Assembly: GCF_001426585.1 (NCBI RefSeq)
Contig: NZ_LMEI01000001.1
Coordinates: 944-64,943, forward strand
Source: Streptomyces sp. Root431
Lineage (GTDB): Bacteria; Actinomycetota; Actinomycetes; Streptomycetales; Streptomycetaceae
Length of the DNA: 64,000 nt
Direction of reading: 5' to 3'
A program made the position numbers and the translations under genes. Within the stretch, counting starts at the first letter, position 1. Each line of letters opens with the position of its first letter. Shown one piece after another: positions 8,381 through 26,300 of this stretch. The notes beneath the pieces were generated by a model. That model made no database searches. It had not been told where the DNA came from and worked only from the letters and a program-made list of their open reading frames with translations.

Positions 8381-8676
8381 TGATCTCTCCTCACGCGCGC
8401 GCCTCCGTCGGCCGGGCCCTGTCCTCGGTGTGCGGACAGCTCGTCGGTACGGACAGCCCGTTCGTACGGGCGGTCGGTACGGGCCGATCGTCGGTGGCGG
8501 CGCTTGAGCCGGACTCGCACTCGTGTCCAGCGCCCCCGTACGGACCATGGATTTCTCATGCATCGGCACGTTCGGGGTTCATGGGAGGCCGGTGACCTGG
8601 GCACTGTCGCCCCAACAGGCGGGCGGGCCAGACTCGGTAGCACCATGAGAGCTGGCGAGTGGAGGGGTGGAGCTGC
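8381..8676. promoter_or_regulatory. Divergent control region with 17-bp tandem repeats
   Basis: This 296-base stretch separates FkbH-1 (leftward) from SARP-1 (rightward) and must hold promoters for both. A 17-base imperfect direct repeat (CGGACAGCTCGTCGGTA, then CGGACAGCCCGTTCGTA) occupies 8433-8466. It is followed by a partial third copy to 8479 (CGGGCGGTCGGTA), and another CGTACGG occurs near 8537. Direct repeats in this position are the usual form of SARP operators, although the spacing here is 17 bases, not 11 or 22. SARP-1 has a strong ribosome site (GGAGGGG) just before its ATG. No coding region is apparent. Confidence 0.45.
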
Positions 8677-9480
8677 ATGGACATCAAGGTCCTGGGGTCC
8701 TTCGAGGCTTCGGAGAACGGGGTGGCGCTCCTGCCGACCGCGGGGAAGCCCCGGCAGATCCTCGCGCTGCTTGCCTTGCAGGCCGGCCAGATAGTGCCGG
8801 TTCCCACGCTCATGGAGGAGCTGTGGGACATGGAGCCGCCGAGGAGCGCGCAGACGACGCTGCAGACGTACATCCTCCAGCTGCGCAAGCGCATCGAGGC
8901 GGCGCTGCCGCCGGAGGGTCCGCGCCGGGCGAAGGACGTGCTGGCGACCCGGTACGGCGGATATCTCCTCGACATCACGCCGGAGGAGGTCGACGTGCAC
9001 GCCTTCGAGCGGCTCGCGGCGGCCGGCCGCCGGGCGCTGGATCTCGGCGACCGGGAGACGGGATCGCGGCTGCTGCGGCAGTCGCTCGCGGTGTGGCGCG
9101 GCCGGGCGCTGGTGGACGTGCACCACGGGCTGCGTCTCGGCGTGGAGGTGACGCGTCTGGAGGAGAGTCACCTGTGCGTGGTGGAGTCGCGGGTCGAGGC
9201 CGATCTGGCGCTCGGCAGGCACCACGCGCTGCTGTCCGAGCTGGCGGTGCTGACGGCCCGCCATCCGATGCACGAGAACCTGTGCGCCCAGTACATGACG
9301 GCGCTCTACCGGTCCGGTCAGCAGTGGCGGGCTCTGGAGGCGTTCACCGCGCTCCGCGGTTTCCTCGTGGAGGAGCTGGGCGTGGAGCCGTCGCCGCGGC
9401 TCCAGGAGCTCCAGCGCGCCATCCTCAGCTCCGACCCCCGGCTGACCCGCTTCACGCTCCGTACCGATCTGACGGTCTGA
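8677..9480 (+). CDS. SARP-family transcriptional activator 1
   Basis: This 267-residue protein has the compact SARP layout: an OmpR-type winged helix at about 1-95 (MDIKVLGSFEA, RQILALLALQAG, TLQTYILQLRKRIEAAL), then a bacterial transcriptional activation domain at about 100-250 (EVDVHAFERLAAAGRRAL, RLEESHLCVVESRVEADLALG). Proteins of this size activate secondary-metabolite operons by binding direct repeats near the -35 region. It starts beside the repeat-containing divergent region, so likely targets are its own promoter and the FkbH-1 gene set, and possibly the large type I operon. There is no NB-ARC or TPR extension. It is similar in sequence and length to SARP-2 at 44883. Confidence 0.92.
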   Translation: MDIKVLGSFEASENGVALLPTAGKPRQILALLALQAGQIVPVPTLMEELWDMEPPRSAQTTLQTYILQLRKRIEAALPPEGPRRAKDVLATRYGGYLLDITPEEVDVHAFERLAAAGRRALDLGDRETGSRLLRQSLAVWRGRALVDVHHGLRLGVEVTRLEESHLCVVESRVEADLALGRHHALLSELAVLTARHPMHENLCAQYMTALYRSGQQWRALEAFTALRGFLVEELGVEPSPRLQELQRAILSSDPRLTRFTLRTDLTV

Positions 9481-9545
9481 TCTGCCCATCCGCGCGGAAC
9501 CCCCGCACCGCGGAAGCCCGCACCCGCATGTTCTAGGAGTCCTTC

Positions 9546-9887
9546 ATGCTCTCGTCCCTCAAGGCCTTCAACCTCCTTGTGATGTTCCTGCTGGAACTCT
9601 CGGTGTACGCGGCGGTCGCCCTGTGGGGGTTCACCACGACCGACAAGTGGCCGTTGAAGCTGCTGCTCGGTGTGGGTGTGCCGGTCGGCCTGATCGCCGT
9701 GTGGGCGCTGTTCGGGGCGCCGCGCGCCACGTACGCGGTGCACGGCGGCGGCCGGGTGCTGCTCGAGGTGCTGTGGTTCGGAAGCGGCGCCGCCGCCCTG
9801 GCCGCCTCGGGGAGGCAGGGCTGGGCGGCGGCGTTCGCGGGGATCTTCCTGGTCAACGCCGCGCTGCGGCTGCTCTGGAACCAGTGA
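9546..9887 (+). CDS. Small four-helix membrane protein, DUF2568/YrdB-like
   Basis: This 113-residue protein has four hydrophobic segments (about 10-28, 38-55, 68-85, 88-105) separated by short loops (TTDKWPLK, GAPRATYAVHGG). The pattern ELSVYAAVALWGF followed by LIAVWALFGAPRA is what I associate with the YrdB/DUF2568 family of unknown function, common in Streptomyces. AGGAG lies 6 bases before the ATG. It follows SARP-1 on the plus strand and ends 16 bases from the convergent end of the type I operon, so it is probably an incidental neighbour. No catalytic residues are evident. Confidence 0.7.
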   Translation: MLSSLKAFNLLVMFLLELSVYAAVALWGFTTTDKWPLKLLLGVGVPVGLIAVWALFGAPRATYAVHGGGRVLLEVLWFGSGAAALAASGRQGWAAAFAGIFLVNAALRLLWNQ

Positions 9888-9902
9888 GTCCGGGGTGGGT
9901 CG

Positions 9903-10940
9903 TCACCACTGGGGGGACTCGGTGAACTCCAGGACGGCGACGGTCCACATGAAGCCGACGCCGACGCCCATGGTGATCAGCAGGTCGCCCGGCTGCGGGT
10001 TCCTGGCCTCGACCACGTGGTTCATGCCGATGAGCTGGTCGCCGGCGCCCATGTGGCCGAAGTCCTGGCCCCAGTCGTACGTGGTGGTGGCGCGGTCCAC
10101 GCCGAGCAGCGAGTAGAACGAGAACTGAGCGATCGTCTCCGCGATGTTGGCGTGGACGAAGAAGCGGGCGTCGGACAGCTTGGCGTCCGCGTCGTCGAGC
10201 GCCTCCTGGAGCACCTGGGAGGCGTTCTTCGTCATCTGCTGGATGACGTGGTCGTAGGCGCCCTCCTCCTTGAGGAGGTAGTCGGACTTGCGGGTGCGCA
10301 GGTCGACCGGCTTGCCGTCGAGGAACGGGCCGTCGGTCCAGCCCTGCGTGCCGCGGTAGATGGGCTCCAGGGAGGAGTCCGTGTAGGTCGCGGTGGACTT
10401 GAGGCGGGCGAAGCCGCCCTGGTTGGAGAGGACGAGGGCGCCGGCGCCGTCGCCGTACGCCTGCTGGCTGTCGGAGCCCCAGCGGTCGAAGTACGGCAGC
10501 CGGAAGGCGTCGCCGGTGGTGACGAGGGCGGCGGCGGGCTTGCTGCGGCTCGCGAGGTGCGAGGCGGCGATCTCCAGGCCGGCGAGGCCGCCGTTGGAGC
10601 CCTGGCGGATCTCCAGGGAGAGGCCGGTGCCGCCGACCGTCTCGTTCTGTACGTAGTTGACGGGGGTCCAGAAGTCCTGGCCCTGGTGGCCGACGCAGCC
10701 GTGGAGCACGATGTCGTACTCCTCGTGGGGGCGGCCGGCGCGCTCGACGGCCTGGCGGCCGGCGTGGGCGGCCATGACCGGGCCGGGCTCGTCGGCGCGG
10801 GCGACGCGGACGGCGCGGATGCCGTTGGAGGTGGCCTCCTCGGCGTCGTAGCGGCCGGCGGCGACGGCCTCGGCGGCGGTCTCGATCTGCTCCGGAAGGT
10901 AGGCCCCGAGTCCGGCGACGTACAGGTTGTCCCAGCGCAT
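9903..10940 (-). CDS. KSIII-like acyltransferase with Ser nucleophile (KSIII-1)
   Basis: This 345-residue thiolase-fold protein resembles ketoacyl-ACP synthase III, but the nucleophile position reads LEIRQGSNGG, so Ser115 replaces Cys. The usual Asn region reads GHMGAGDQ, while the His region (FFVHAN) is kept. Ser-type KSIII homologues of the DpsC/AknE2 kind select and transfer non-acetate starters, and the CerJ group acylates sugars, so starter transfer or acyl transfer is likelier than chain extension. It is the last gene of the large type I operon, 62 bases after the thioesterase. Its closest relative in the window is KSIII-3 at the head of the type II operon, which shares the SNGG and GHxGAxDQ signatures. 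Confidence 0.85.
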   Translation of the reverse strand: MRWDNLYVAGLGAYLPEQIETAAEAVAAGRYDAEEATSNGIRAVRVARADEPGPVMAAHAGRQAVERAGRPHEEYDIVLHGCVGHQGQDFWTPVNYVQNETVGGTGLSLEIRQGSNGGLAGLEIAASHLASRSKPAAALVTTGDAFRLPYFDRWGSDSQQAYGDGAGALVLSNQGGFARLKSTATYTDSSLEPIYRGTQGWTDGPFLDGKPVDLRTRKSDYLLKEEGAYDHVIQQMTKNASQVLQEALDDADAKLSDARFFVHANIAETIAQFSFYSLLGVDRATTTYDWGQDFGHMGAGDQLIGMNHVVEARNPQPGDLLITMGVGVGFMWTVAVLEFTESPQW

Positions 10941-11002
10941 GTGCGTTCTCCCTCTGAAGGTGGTGCGTGTGTGGTGTGCGTGCTGTGTCGTGCGGTGCGC
11001 GC

Positions 11003-11791
11003 TTACGCGACCTGTACGTCGTCCGCCAGGTCGAGGCAGGCCTCGATCTGGCCGACCACCTGGTCCGCCAGGGCCGGGAAGCCGGAGTCCAGGAAGTAGA
11101 AGTGGCCGCCGGGGAAGAACCGCTGGGCGAACCGCGCCCCGGTCTCGCGGCGCCACAGGTGCATGGCGGAGGCCGGGGCCCAGGCGTCCTGGGTGCCGCC
11201 GAACACCGTGAGCGGCGAGCTCAGCGGCGAACGGCCTGGCGCGGGGCGGTAGTTGTCCACGGCCTTCAGGTCGGCGCGGACGGTCCGCAGGAAGCGGTCC
11301 AGGAAGTCGCTGGCCTCGGTGACCCGTTCGGGCATGCCGCCGAGGTTCAGCATCACGTCGAGGAGCGCGGTGTCGTCGAGGGCGTGCAGCGGTACGGCTC
11401 CGACGCCCGGGTGCAGGGGCGCGACCCGGCCCGACGCCCCGGTCCACACCGGGTACCGGCCGAGGGCCTCCAGGGCCCGGGCGGTCTCCAGGGCCACCAC
11501 CGCTCCCATGCTGTGGCCGAACAGGGCGAACGGCGCGTCGTCGTCCGCCCACGGCAGGACGTCGGCGACGACGGTCTCCACCACCTCGGCCATGTCGTCC
11601 AGTTGGGGCGCCGCCGCCCGCCTGCCGCGTCCCGGCAGGTCGAGCAGGAGCAGGTCCCAGTCGGCCGGCAGATGGCGGACGAAGGGGTAGTAGACGGCGG
11701 CGGAACCGCCCGCGTGGTGGAAGCCGATCAGCCGGACCGCAGGCCGATCGACCGGGCGGGGCCGCAGGAACGGGCTTCTGACGACGGTCAC
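11003..11791 (-). CDS. Type II (editing) thioesterase
   Basis: This 262-residue alpha/beta hydrolase is of the external thioesterase family found with PKS and NRPS lines. It has the early GFHHAGGSAAVYY block, the nucleophile elbow FGHSMGA (Ser94) and the C-terminal GGHFYF containing the catalytic His. The role is removal of stalled or wrong acyl groups from carrier proteins, or release of the chain since no PKS-fused thioesterase is present. The GTG start overlaps the stop of PKS-C by 4 bases (GTGA), showing translational coupling. Confidence 0.9.
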   Translation of the reverse strand: MTVVRSPFLRPRPVDRPAVRLIGFHHAGGSAAVYYPFVRHLPADWDLLLLDLPGRGRRAAAPQLDDMAEVVETVVADVLPWADDDAPFALFGHSMGAVVALETARALEALGRYPVWTGASGRVAPLHPGVGAVPLHALDDTALLDVMLNLGGMPERVTEASDFLDRFLRTVRADLKAVDNYRPAPGRSPLSSPLTVFGGTQDAWAPASAMHLWRRETGARFAQRFFPGGHFYFLDSGFPALADQVVGQIEACLDLADDVQVA

Positions 11792-14178
11792 GTGTCCACC
11801 CCCATGGCGACGCAGACCTGCTCGCTGAGGTGGGCGAGGAGATCGGCGACCGGCATCTCCACCGGGCAGTCGAGGGTGGGCAGTTCCACCCCGTACTGCT
11901 GCTCGACGCTCTTGGTGAGGAGCATCGCGGTGAAGGAGTCGCCGCCGACCTCGCAGAACGGGACGTCGGGGGCGAGCGCCCCGTCCGCCTTGAGCACGGC
12001 GGCGAGCTCGGTGGTCAGATAGGCGCCGATCTCGGCCCGGTCGAGCGGCGCGGTACGGGTGGCGGCGACCGGGACGGGCACGGCGTGCACCGGCTCGGGG
12101 GCCGTCTCCTCGATCCAGAACCGCTTGCGCTGGAACGGATAGGTCGGCGCGTCGACGAACACCGCGCCGGGCGCGCCGAGGTGGTCGAGCCGCAGGGGCG
12201 CGCCGCCCCGGTAGAGCGCGGCGAGCGCCTCGGCGAGGAGGCGGGGCGCGTCCTCGGGGCCGGCGCCGGTGAGCGGCAGGCTCTGCCCGCCGGCCGTGAT
12301 CCGGGCGCCGGGGGCCGCGTTGTCGGTGGCGAGGGTCGTCTTGACGCCGAGCAGCGTCAGGACGGCCCGCAGCCGGGCGGCGGGCGTGCCCTCCGTGCCG
12401 GTCGCCCCGGCCAGGCCGGGGAAGTGCCGGGCCAGTTCGGCGAGCGCGCCGTCCAGGGCCGCGGTGTCGGAGCCGGCGGTCAGGACGACCCGGTCGGCGG
12501 AGCGCGCGCCGTCCGCCGGCTGCCCGGCGGCGAGGGCGTCGGCCAGGGCGGCCGCGTCGGTGCCGACGACGGCGAGCCGGTGGCCGAAGTGGACCCGGCC
12601 GGCACGCAGGGTGTGGGCGAGGGAGGCGACACCGGCGGCGTCGAGTCCCGTCAGCGCCTCCTGCACCCGCTCGGACAGCTCGGCGAGCGCCCGGGGGTCC
12701 TTGGCGGACAGGGTGAGCAGCTCCGGGTGGTGCGCCAGGGCGTCCACGGGGGCGGCGGGTGCCGGGGCGTACGAGGAGAGCACGGCGTGCGCGTTGGTCC
12801 CGGAGAGACCGAAGGCGCTGATGCCGGCGGTGCGGTCCCCGGGGGCGGCCGCCCACGGTGCCGCCTCGCGGGGCACGGTGAGGGCGATCCGGTCCCAGGG
12901 GATGAGCGGGTTGAGCCGCCCGTCGCCGGGCTGGGCGCCCGCCGGGACGGTCCCGTCGCCGAGCATGAGGACCAGCTTCAGGACGCCGGCGATGCCGGCC
13001 GCGGCCTCCAGGTGCCCGATCCGGGCCTTGACGCTGCCGAGGGCGACGGGGGCGGTCCGCTCCCCCGCGCCGGTGCCGAGGACGGCGTCCAGGGCGCCGA
13101 CCTCGATGGGGTCGCCGAGGGCGGTGCCGGTGCCGTGCGCCTCGACGTAGCCGACGGAGCCGGGGGCGACCCGGGCGTCGGCCAGGGCCGCGCGGATCAC
13201 CTCCTGCTGGGCGGGGCCGCTCGGCACCGTGAAGCCGGAGGAGGCCCCGTCGTGGTTGACGGCGCTGCCCCGGACGACGGCGAGGACCGGGTGGCCCTGC
13301 GCGAGGGCGTCGTCGAGCCGCATCAGGGCGACCATGCCGACGCCCTCGCCCCGGCCGTAGCCGTCGGCGTCGGCGAGGAAGCTGCGGGACCTGCCGCCGG
13401 GCGAGAGGGCCTCGCCCTGGCACAGGGAGACCATCAGGTCGGGGCCGAGGATCAGGTTGGCGCCGCCGGCGAGCGCGTAGTCGCACTCGCCGCCGCGCAG
13501 CGCCCTGACCGCCTGGTGGATCGCCACCAGGGAGGAGGAGCAGGCGGTGTCGACGCTGGTCGCCGGGCCGGAGAGGCCGAGCGCGTAGCTGATCCGGCCG
13601 GCGACGAAGCAGTGGCCGCTGCCGGTGCTGTGGTAGGGGTCGATGCGGCTGTAGTCGCCGTCGTGGACGAACCTGCGGCCGTACTCGGAGGCCATGACGC
13701 CGACGAACACGCCGATCGGCAGCCGGTCCTGGCGGCGGGCGGCGATGCCGCCGCGCTCCAGGGCCTCCCAGGCCACTTCGAGCAGCAGGCGCTGCTGCGG
13801 GTCCATGGTCTCGGCCTCGCGCTGGGAGATCCCGAAGAACGCCGCGTCGAAGGAGGCGATGTCGTCCAGGAACCCGGCGCGGTCCACGTAGGAGTGGCCC
13901 TCCTTGCCGCGCTCGGGGTGGTAGACGGACCGCAGGCCGGTGCGGTCCTCGGGGATCGGGCCGACGGCCCGGGTGTCGGGGTCGGCCGCGTACAGGAAGT
14001 CCCGGTACGCGTCGGGGGTGTCGATGCCGCCGGGCAGCCGCATCGCCGTGCCGACCACGGCCACGGGGGCGTGGGTGCGGGCCTCCAGCTCGGCCACGCG
14101 GTCCTTGAGGCGGCGGGACAGCTTGAGCTGGTCCTGGATGACCTGCCGCAGTGCTGCGGTGTCGGGGCCGGTCGCCAT
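11788..14178 (-). CDS. Type I PKS protein C: KS-ACP module without AT
   Basis: This 796-residue protein starts with a coiled-coil docking helix (about 8-35), then a KS (about 38-460) with the full triad (VDTACSSSL with Cys213, EAHGTGT, IGHLEAAAG), and ends with an ACP (about 710-785, FCEVGGDSFTAM). Between them lie what look like the KS-AT and post-AT linkers (LLTLSAKDPRALAELSE..., PTYPFQRKRFW), but no AT core (no GHSxG), so the AT appears to have been lost. No reductive domain is present, so a beta-keto thioester is expected. The docking helix fits the acidic C-terminal tail of PKS-B. I chose the ATG at 14178, with AGGAG 7 bases upstream. The extender must come from an AT in trans. Confidence 0.88.
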   Translation of the reverse strand: MATGPDTAALRQVIQDQLKLSRRLKDRVAELEARTHAPVAVVGTAMRLPGGIDTPDAYRDFLYAADPDTRAVGPIPEDRTGLRSVYHPERGKEGHSYVDRAGFLDDIASFDAAFFGISQREAETMDPQQRLLLEVAWEALERGGIAARRQDRLPIGVFVGVMASEYGRRFVHDGDYSRIDPYHSTGSGHCFVAGRISYALGLSGPATSVDTACSSSLVAIHQAVRALRGGECDYALAGGANLILGPDLMVSLCQGEALSPGGRSRSFLADADGYGRGEGVGMVALMRLDDALAQGHPVLAVVRGSAVNHDGASSGFTVPSGPAQQEVIRAALADARVAPGSVGYVEAHGTGTALGDPIEVGALDAVLGTGAGERTAPVALGSVKARIGHLEAAAGIAGVLKLVLMLGDGTVPAGAQPGDGRLNPLIPWDRIALTVPREAAPWAAAPGDRTAGISAFGLSGTNAHAVLSSYAPAPAAPVDALAHHPELLTLSAKDPRALAELSERVQEALTGLDAAGVASLAHTLRAGRVHFGHRLAVVGTDAAALADALAAGQPADGARSADRVVLTAGSDTAALDGALAELARHFPGLAGATGTEGTPAARLRAVLTLLGVKTTLATDNAAPGARITAGGQSLPLTGAGPEDAPRLLAEALAALYRGGAPLRLDHLGAPGAVFVDAPTYPFQRKRFWIEETAPEPVHAVPVPVAATRTAPLDRAEIGAYLTTELAAVLKADGALAPDVPFCEVGGDSFTAMLLTKSVEQQYGVELPTLDCPVEMPVADLLAHLSEQVCVAMGVDT

Positions 14179-14244
14179 CACTCTGCTCCTGCGTGGGTGG
14201 GTGTCGCCGTGTTCTCGGGTATCGGTATCGCCTTCATCGCCTGC

Positions 14245-23235
<8,991 letters not shown>

Positions 23236-23304
23236 AAGAAGGTCCCTCGCGGTCGGCATGTCGTACTGACTGGTTTCAAGGAGCCGGGCGGAGCTCCACT
23301 CGTC

Positions 23305-26300
23305 CTACGGGTGGGCGTCTTCCGTACCGCCGAGACGTCCGGTGAGCATTCCCGCGAGGGCCGCCGTGGTGCCGTAGGTCCACAGCAGCGTGGGCGACAG
23401 CTTCATCCCGAAGGCCATTTCGAGGCGGTTGCGCAGCTCCAGGCTCATCAGTGAGTCCAACCCAAGTGACTTGAAAGGAGCTTCACGGTCGATGGAGCCC
23501 GCCTCGAGCCGCAGTACACGGCCCGCGAGTTCACGGATCTTGCCCTCGACGAGGACGGGCCGCTCCGTGTCGGAGGAGCCGCGGAGCCGTCCGAGGAACT
23601 CCTCGGCGCCGCCGCCGGCGCCCGTGGCGCCGTCCTTGGCGAGCTCGGCGATGGCACGCCAGCTGGGCTGTGCGGCCGTCTCCGGGTACGCGTCGAACCA
23701 GTGCCGGGCGTCCAGGGGGACGTACGACACGACCTGCCCAGGGGCGTCCAGGAGGTGGAACAGCGCCTGCCAGCCCTCGGCGGCCGTGAAGCCGGTCATA
23801 CCGTGGTCGGCGAGGCGTTCGCCGCGGATGGCCTCGTCGGCGGCGAGGCCGATGTCGGCGAACGGGCCCCATTGGACGGCGAGCGCGGGCCTGCCGCGGT
23901 GCCGCCTGGCCTGGGCGAGGGCGTCCATGAAGACGTTGCCGGCCGCGTAGCCCGCCTGTCCCGGGTTGCCGACGAGGCCGGCGACCGAGGAGAAGAGGAC
24001 GAACAGGTCGAGCGGATCGTCCTCGGTGAGGGCGTCCAGGTGCCGGGCGCCGTCCACCTTGGGCGCCAGGACCTTGTCCAACTGGGCGCCGGTGAGGTTG
24101 GCGACGACCGCGTCGTCCAGGACACCGGCGGCGTGGAACACACCGCGCAGCGGCGGTAGTTCGGCCCGTACGCGGTCGAGGACGGCGGCGAGTCCTCCCC
24201 GGTCGGCGACGTCCACCGGGAAGGTGGTGACGGTGGCGCCGCGCTCCCGCAGCGCCCCGATCCGGGCCAGGGCCGCGTCACCGGGCGCGGAGCGGCCGAG
24301 CAGGACGAGACTGCGGGCGCCGTGCTCCACGAGGTGTTCGGCCAGGGAGAGGCCGAGCGCGCCGAGCCCGCCGCTGAGGAGGTAGCTCGCGTCGGGGCGC
24401 AGCCGCCCCTCGGGAAGCGGCTCCGGTACGACGGCGGTGACCCGGCCGGGCTCGGTGAGGACCAGCTTGCCGGTGTGCTCGCCGCGCGCCATGGTGCGCA
24501 GCACCTCGGCGGCCCGGTCGAAGGCGTACGGCGTGACGGGCAGCGGCGGCAGGGTGCCGTCGGTGACCTTCTGCCACACGGCGTCCAGGAGCTTCGCGAA
24601 GCGCTCCGGGCGGCGGGTGATGAGTCCCGCGACGTCGACGGCGGCGAAGCTGATGCCCTTGGCGAAGTCTCGGAGGCCGATGGTGCGGGAGGCGTAGATG
24701 TCCCGCTTGCCGACCTCGACGAAGCGGCCGTCCTCGGCGAGGGCGGCGAGACCGAGGTCGATCGCGGCGCCGGAGAGCGAGTTGAGGACGACGTCCACGC
24801 CCCGTCCGCCGGTGACCCAGGCGACGTCGTCGGCCCAGGACAGGTCCCGGGAGTCGAAGACGTGGTCGATGCCGAGGGCGCGCAGTCCGGCGCGCTTGGA
24901 CTCGGTGCCCGCGGTGGCGATGACGGTGGCGCCGAGCGCCTTCGCGACGCCGACCGCGGCGAGGCCGAGGCCGCCGGCCGCCGAGTGGATGAGGACGGTC
25001 TCGCCGGCCTCCAGGCGGGCCTGCTCGGCGAGCGCGTACCAGGCGGTCGCGGTGACGAGCGGGAGTCCGGCCGCCTCGGCGTCGGTCAGGGCCGCGGGGA
25101 CGGGCCTGACGTGCCCGGCGGGCACGGTCAGGTGGGAGGCGACGGCGCCGAAGCCGCAGGCGACGACCCGGTCGCCGACGGCGAGGCCGGTGACGCCGGG
25201 GCCGACGGCGGCGACCACGCCGGCGCACTCGCCGCCGATGAGGCCCGCTCCGGCGGAGGTGTCGGGGTAGGTGCCCATCGCCTTCATCACGTCGATGAAG
25301 TTGAGGGCGGCGGCGGTCACCTCGACCTCGACCTGTCCGGCGGCGGGCGCCGTCCTGGCGTGCGGGCGGAAGGCGAGGCCCTCCCAGAGTCCGGTGCCGT
25401 CGGGGCTCAGCCGGAACGGCTGGGCGGGTCCGGCCCAGGGGGCGGTGACGGTGCTCTCCGTCTCCTCGCCGCGGACGACCCGGCCGACGTGGCGGTCGGT
25501 GCCGCGCAGGACGACCTGGTCCTCCGCGTCGGCGACGAGCAGCTGCCGGGCGCAGGCCTCGGCCCAGTCCTCGGCGCCGGTGCGGACATCGAGGAGGGTG
25601 GCGGCGAGCTCGGGGTGCTCGCGGCGCAGGACCCGGCCGAAGCCCCAGTAGAGGGCGGATCCCGGGTCGGGTGCCGTGTCGGGTGCGGCGTCCGTGCGTA
25701 CGGATGCGGCGTCCGCCGGTACGGACTGGGCGCCGTCGGTGACGACGAACGTCCGGGGCGGCACGGGCAGCGCCGTGACGGCCTTGACGGTGGCGGCGAG
25801 GGTGAGCAGGCCGGCGCGCTGCGCGTCCAGGCCCCGGTCGGCGCCGGGCGCGAGGAAGACGAGGCCGGAGGCGCGGTCGATCTCGCGCAGCGCGGCGGCG
25901 AGACCGGCCGTGTCGGCCGTGTCGGCCGTGTCGGCCGTGTCGGCCGTGTCGGCCGTGTCGGCCTTCAGGACGTCGATGCTGGCGCCGGCCGCGGTGAGCG
26001 CGGCGGCGAGCCGGGCGCCCTGACCCGAGGCGTCGCAGACCACCCAGTGGCCGGGGGCGCGGTCGGCGGCGGGGGCCTCGGGGGCCTCCTCGGCGGGCCG
26101 GAAGGCGAAGCGGTGCAGGCGCGCCGGGTCGACGCCCTCGGCGGTCGCCGTGTCGATGACCTGGAAGGCGAGGCCGGCCATCCGCAGCAGCGGGCGGGCG
26201 TCCTCGTCGTAGCAGACCAGGTCGAAGGTGTCGTCGTCGTTGCGGACGGCGTGCGCCAGGAGCGCGGAGACGTGGGCCTCGCGCGGCAGGGCGTAGTCGA

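Noticed and set aside
9903..10940. KSIII-1 as a standard priming KSIII
   Set aside because: The nucleophile Cys is Ser and the Asn region is changed, so chain initiation by decarboxylative condensation is unlikely.
25905..25963. Short direct repeats as a CRISPR array
   Set aside because: The unit is 9 bases with no spacers and lies in a coding linker of PKS-A. I saw no CRISPR array anywhere.
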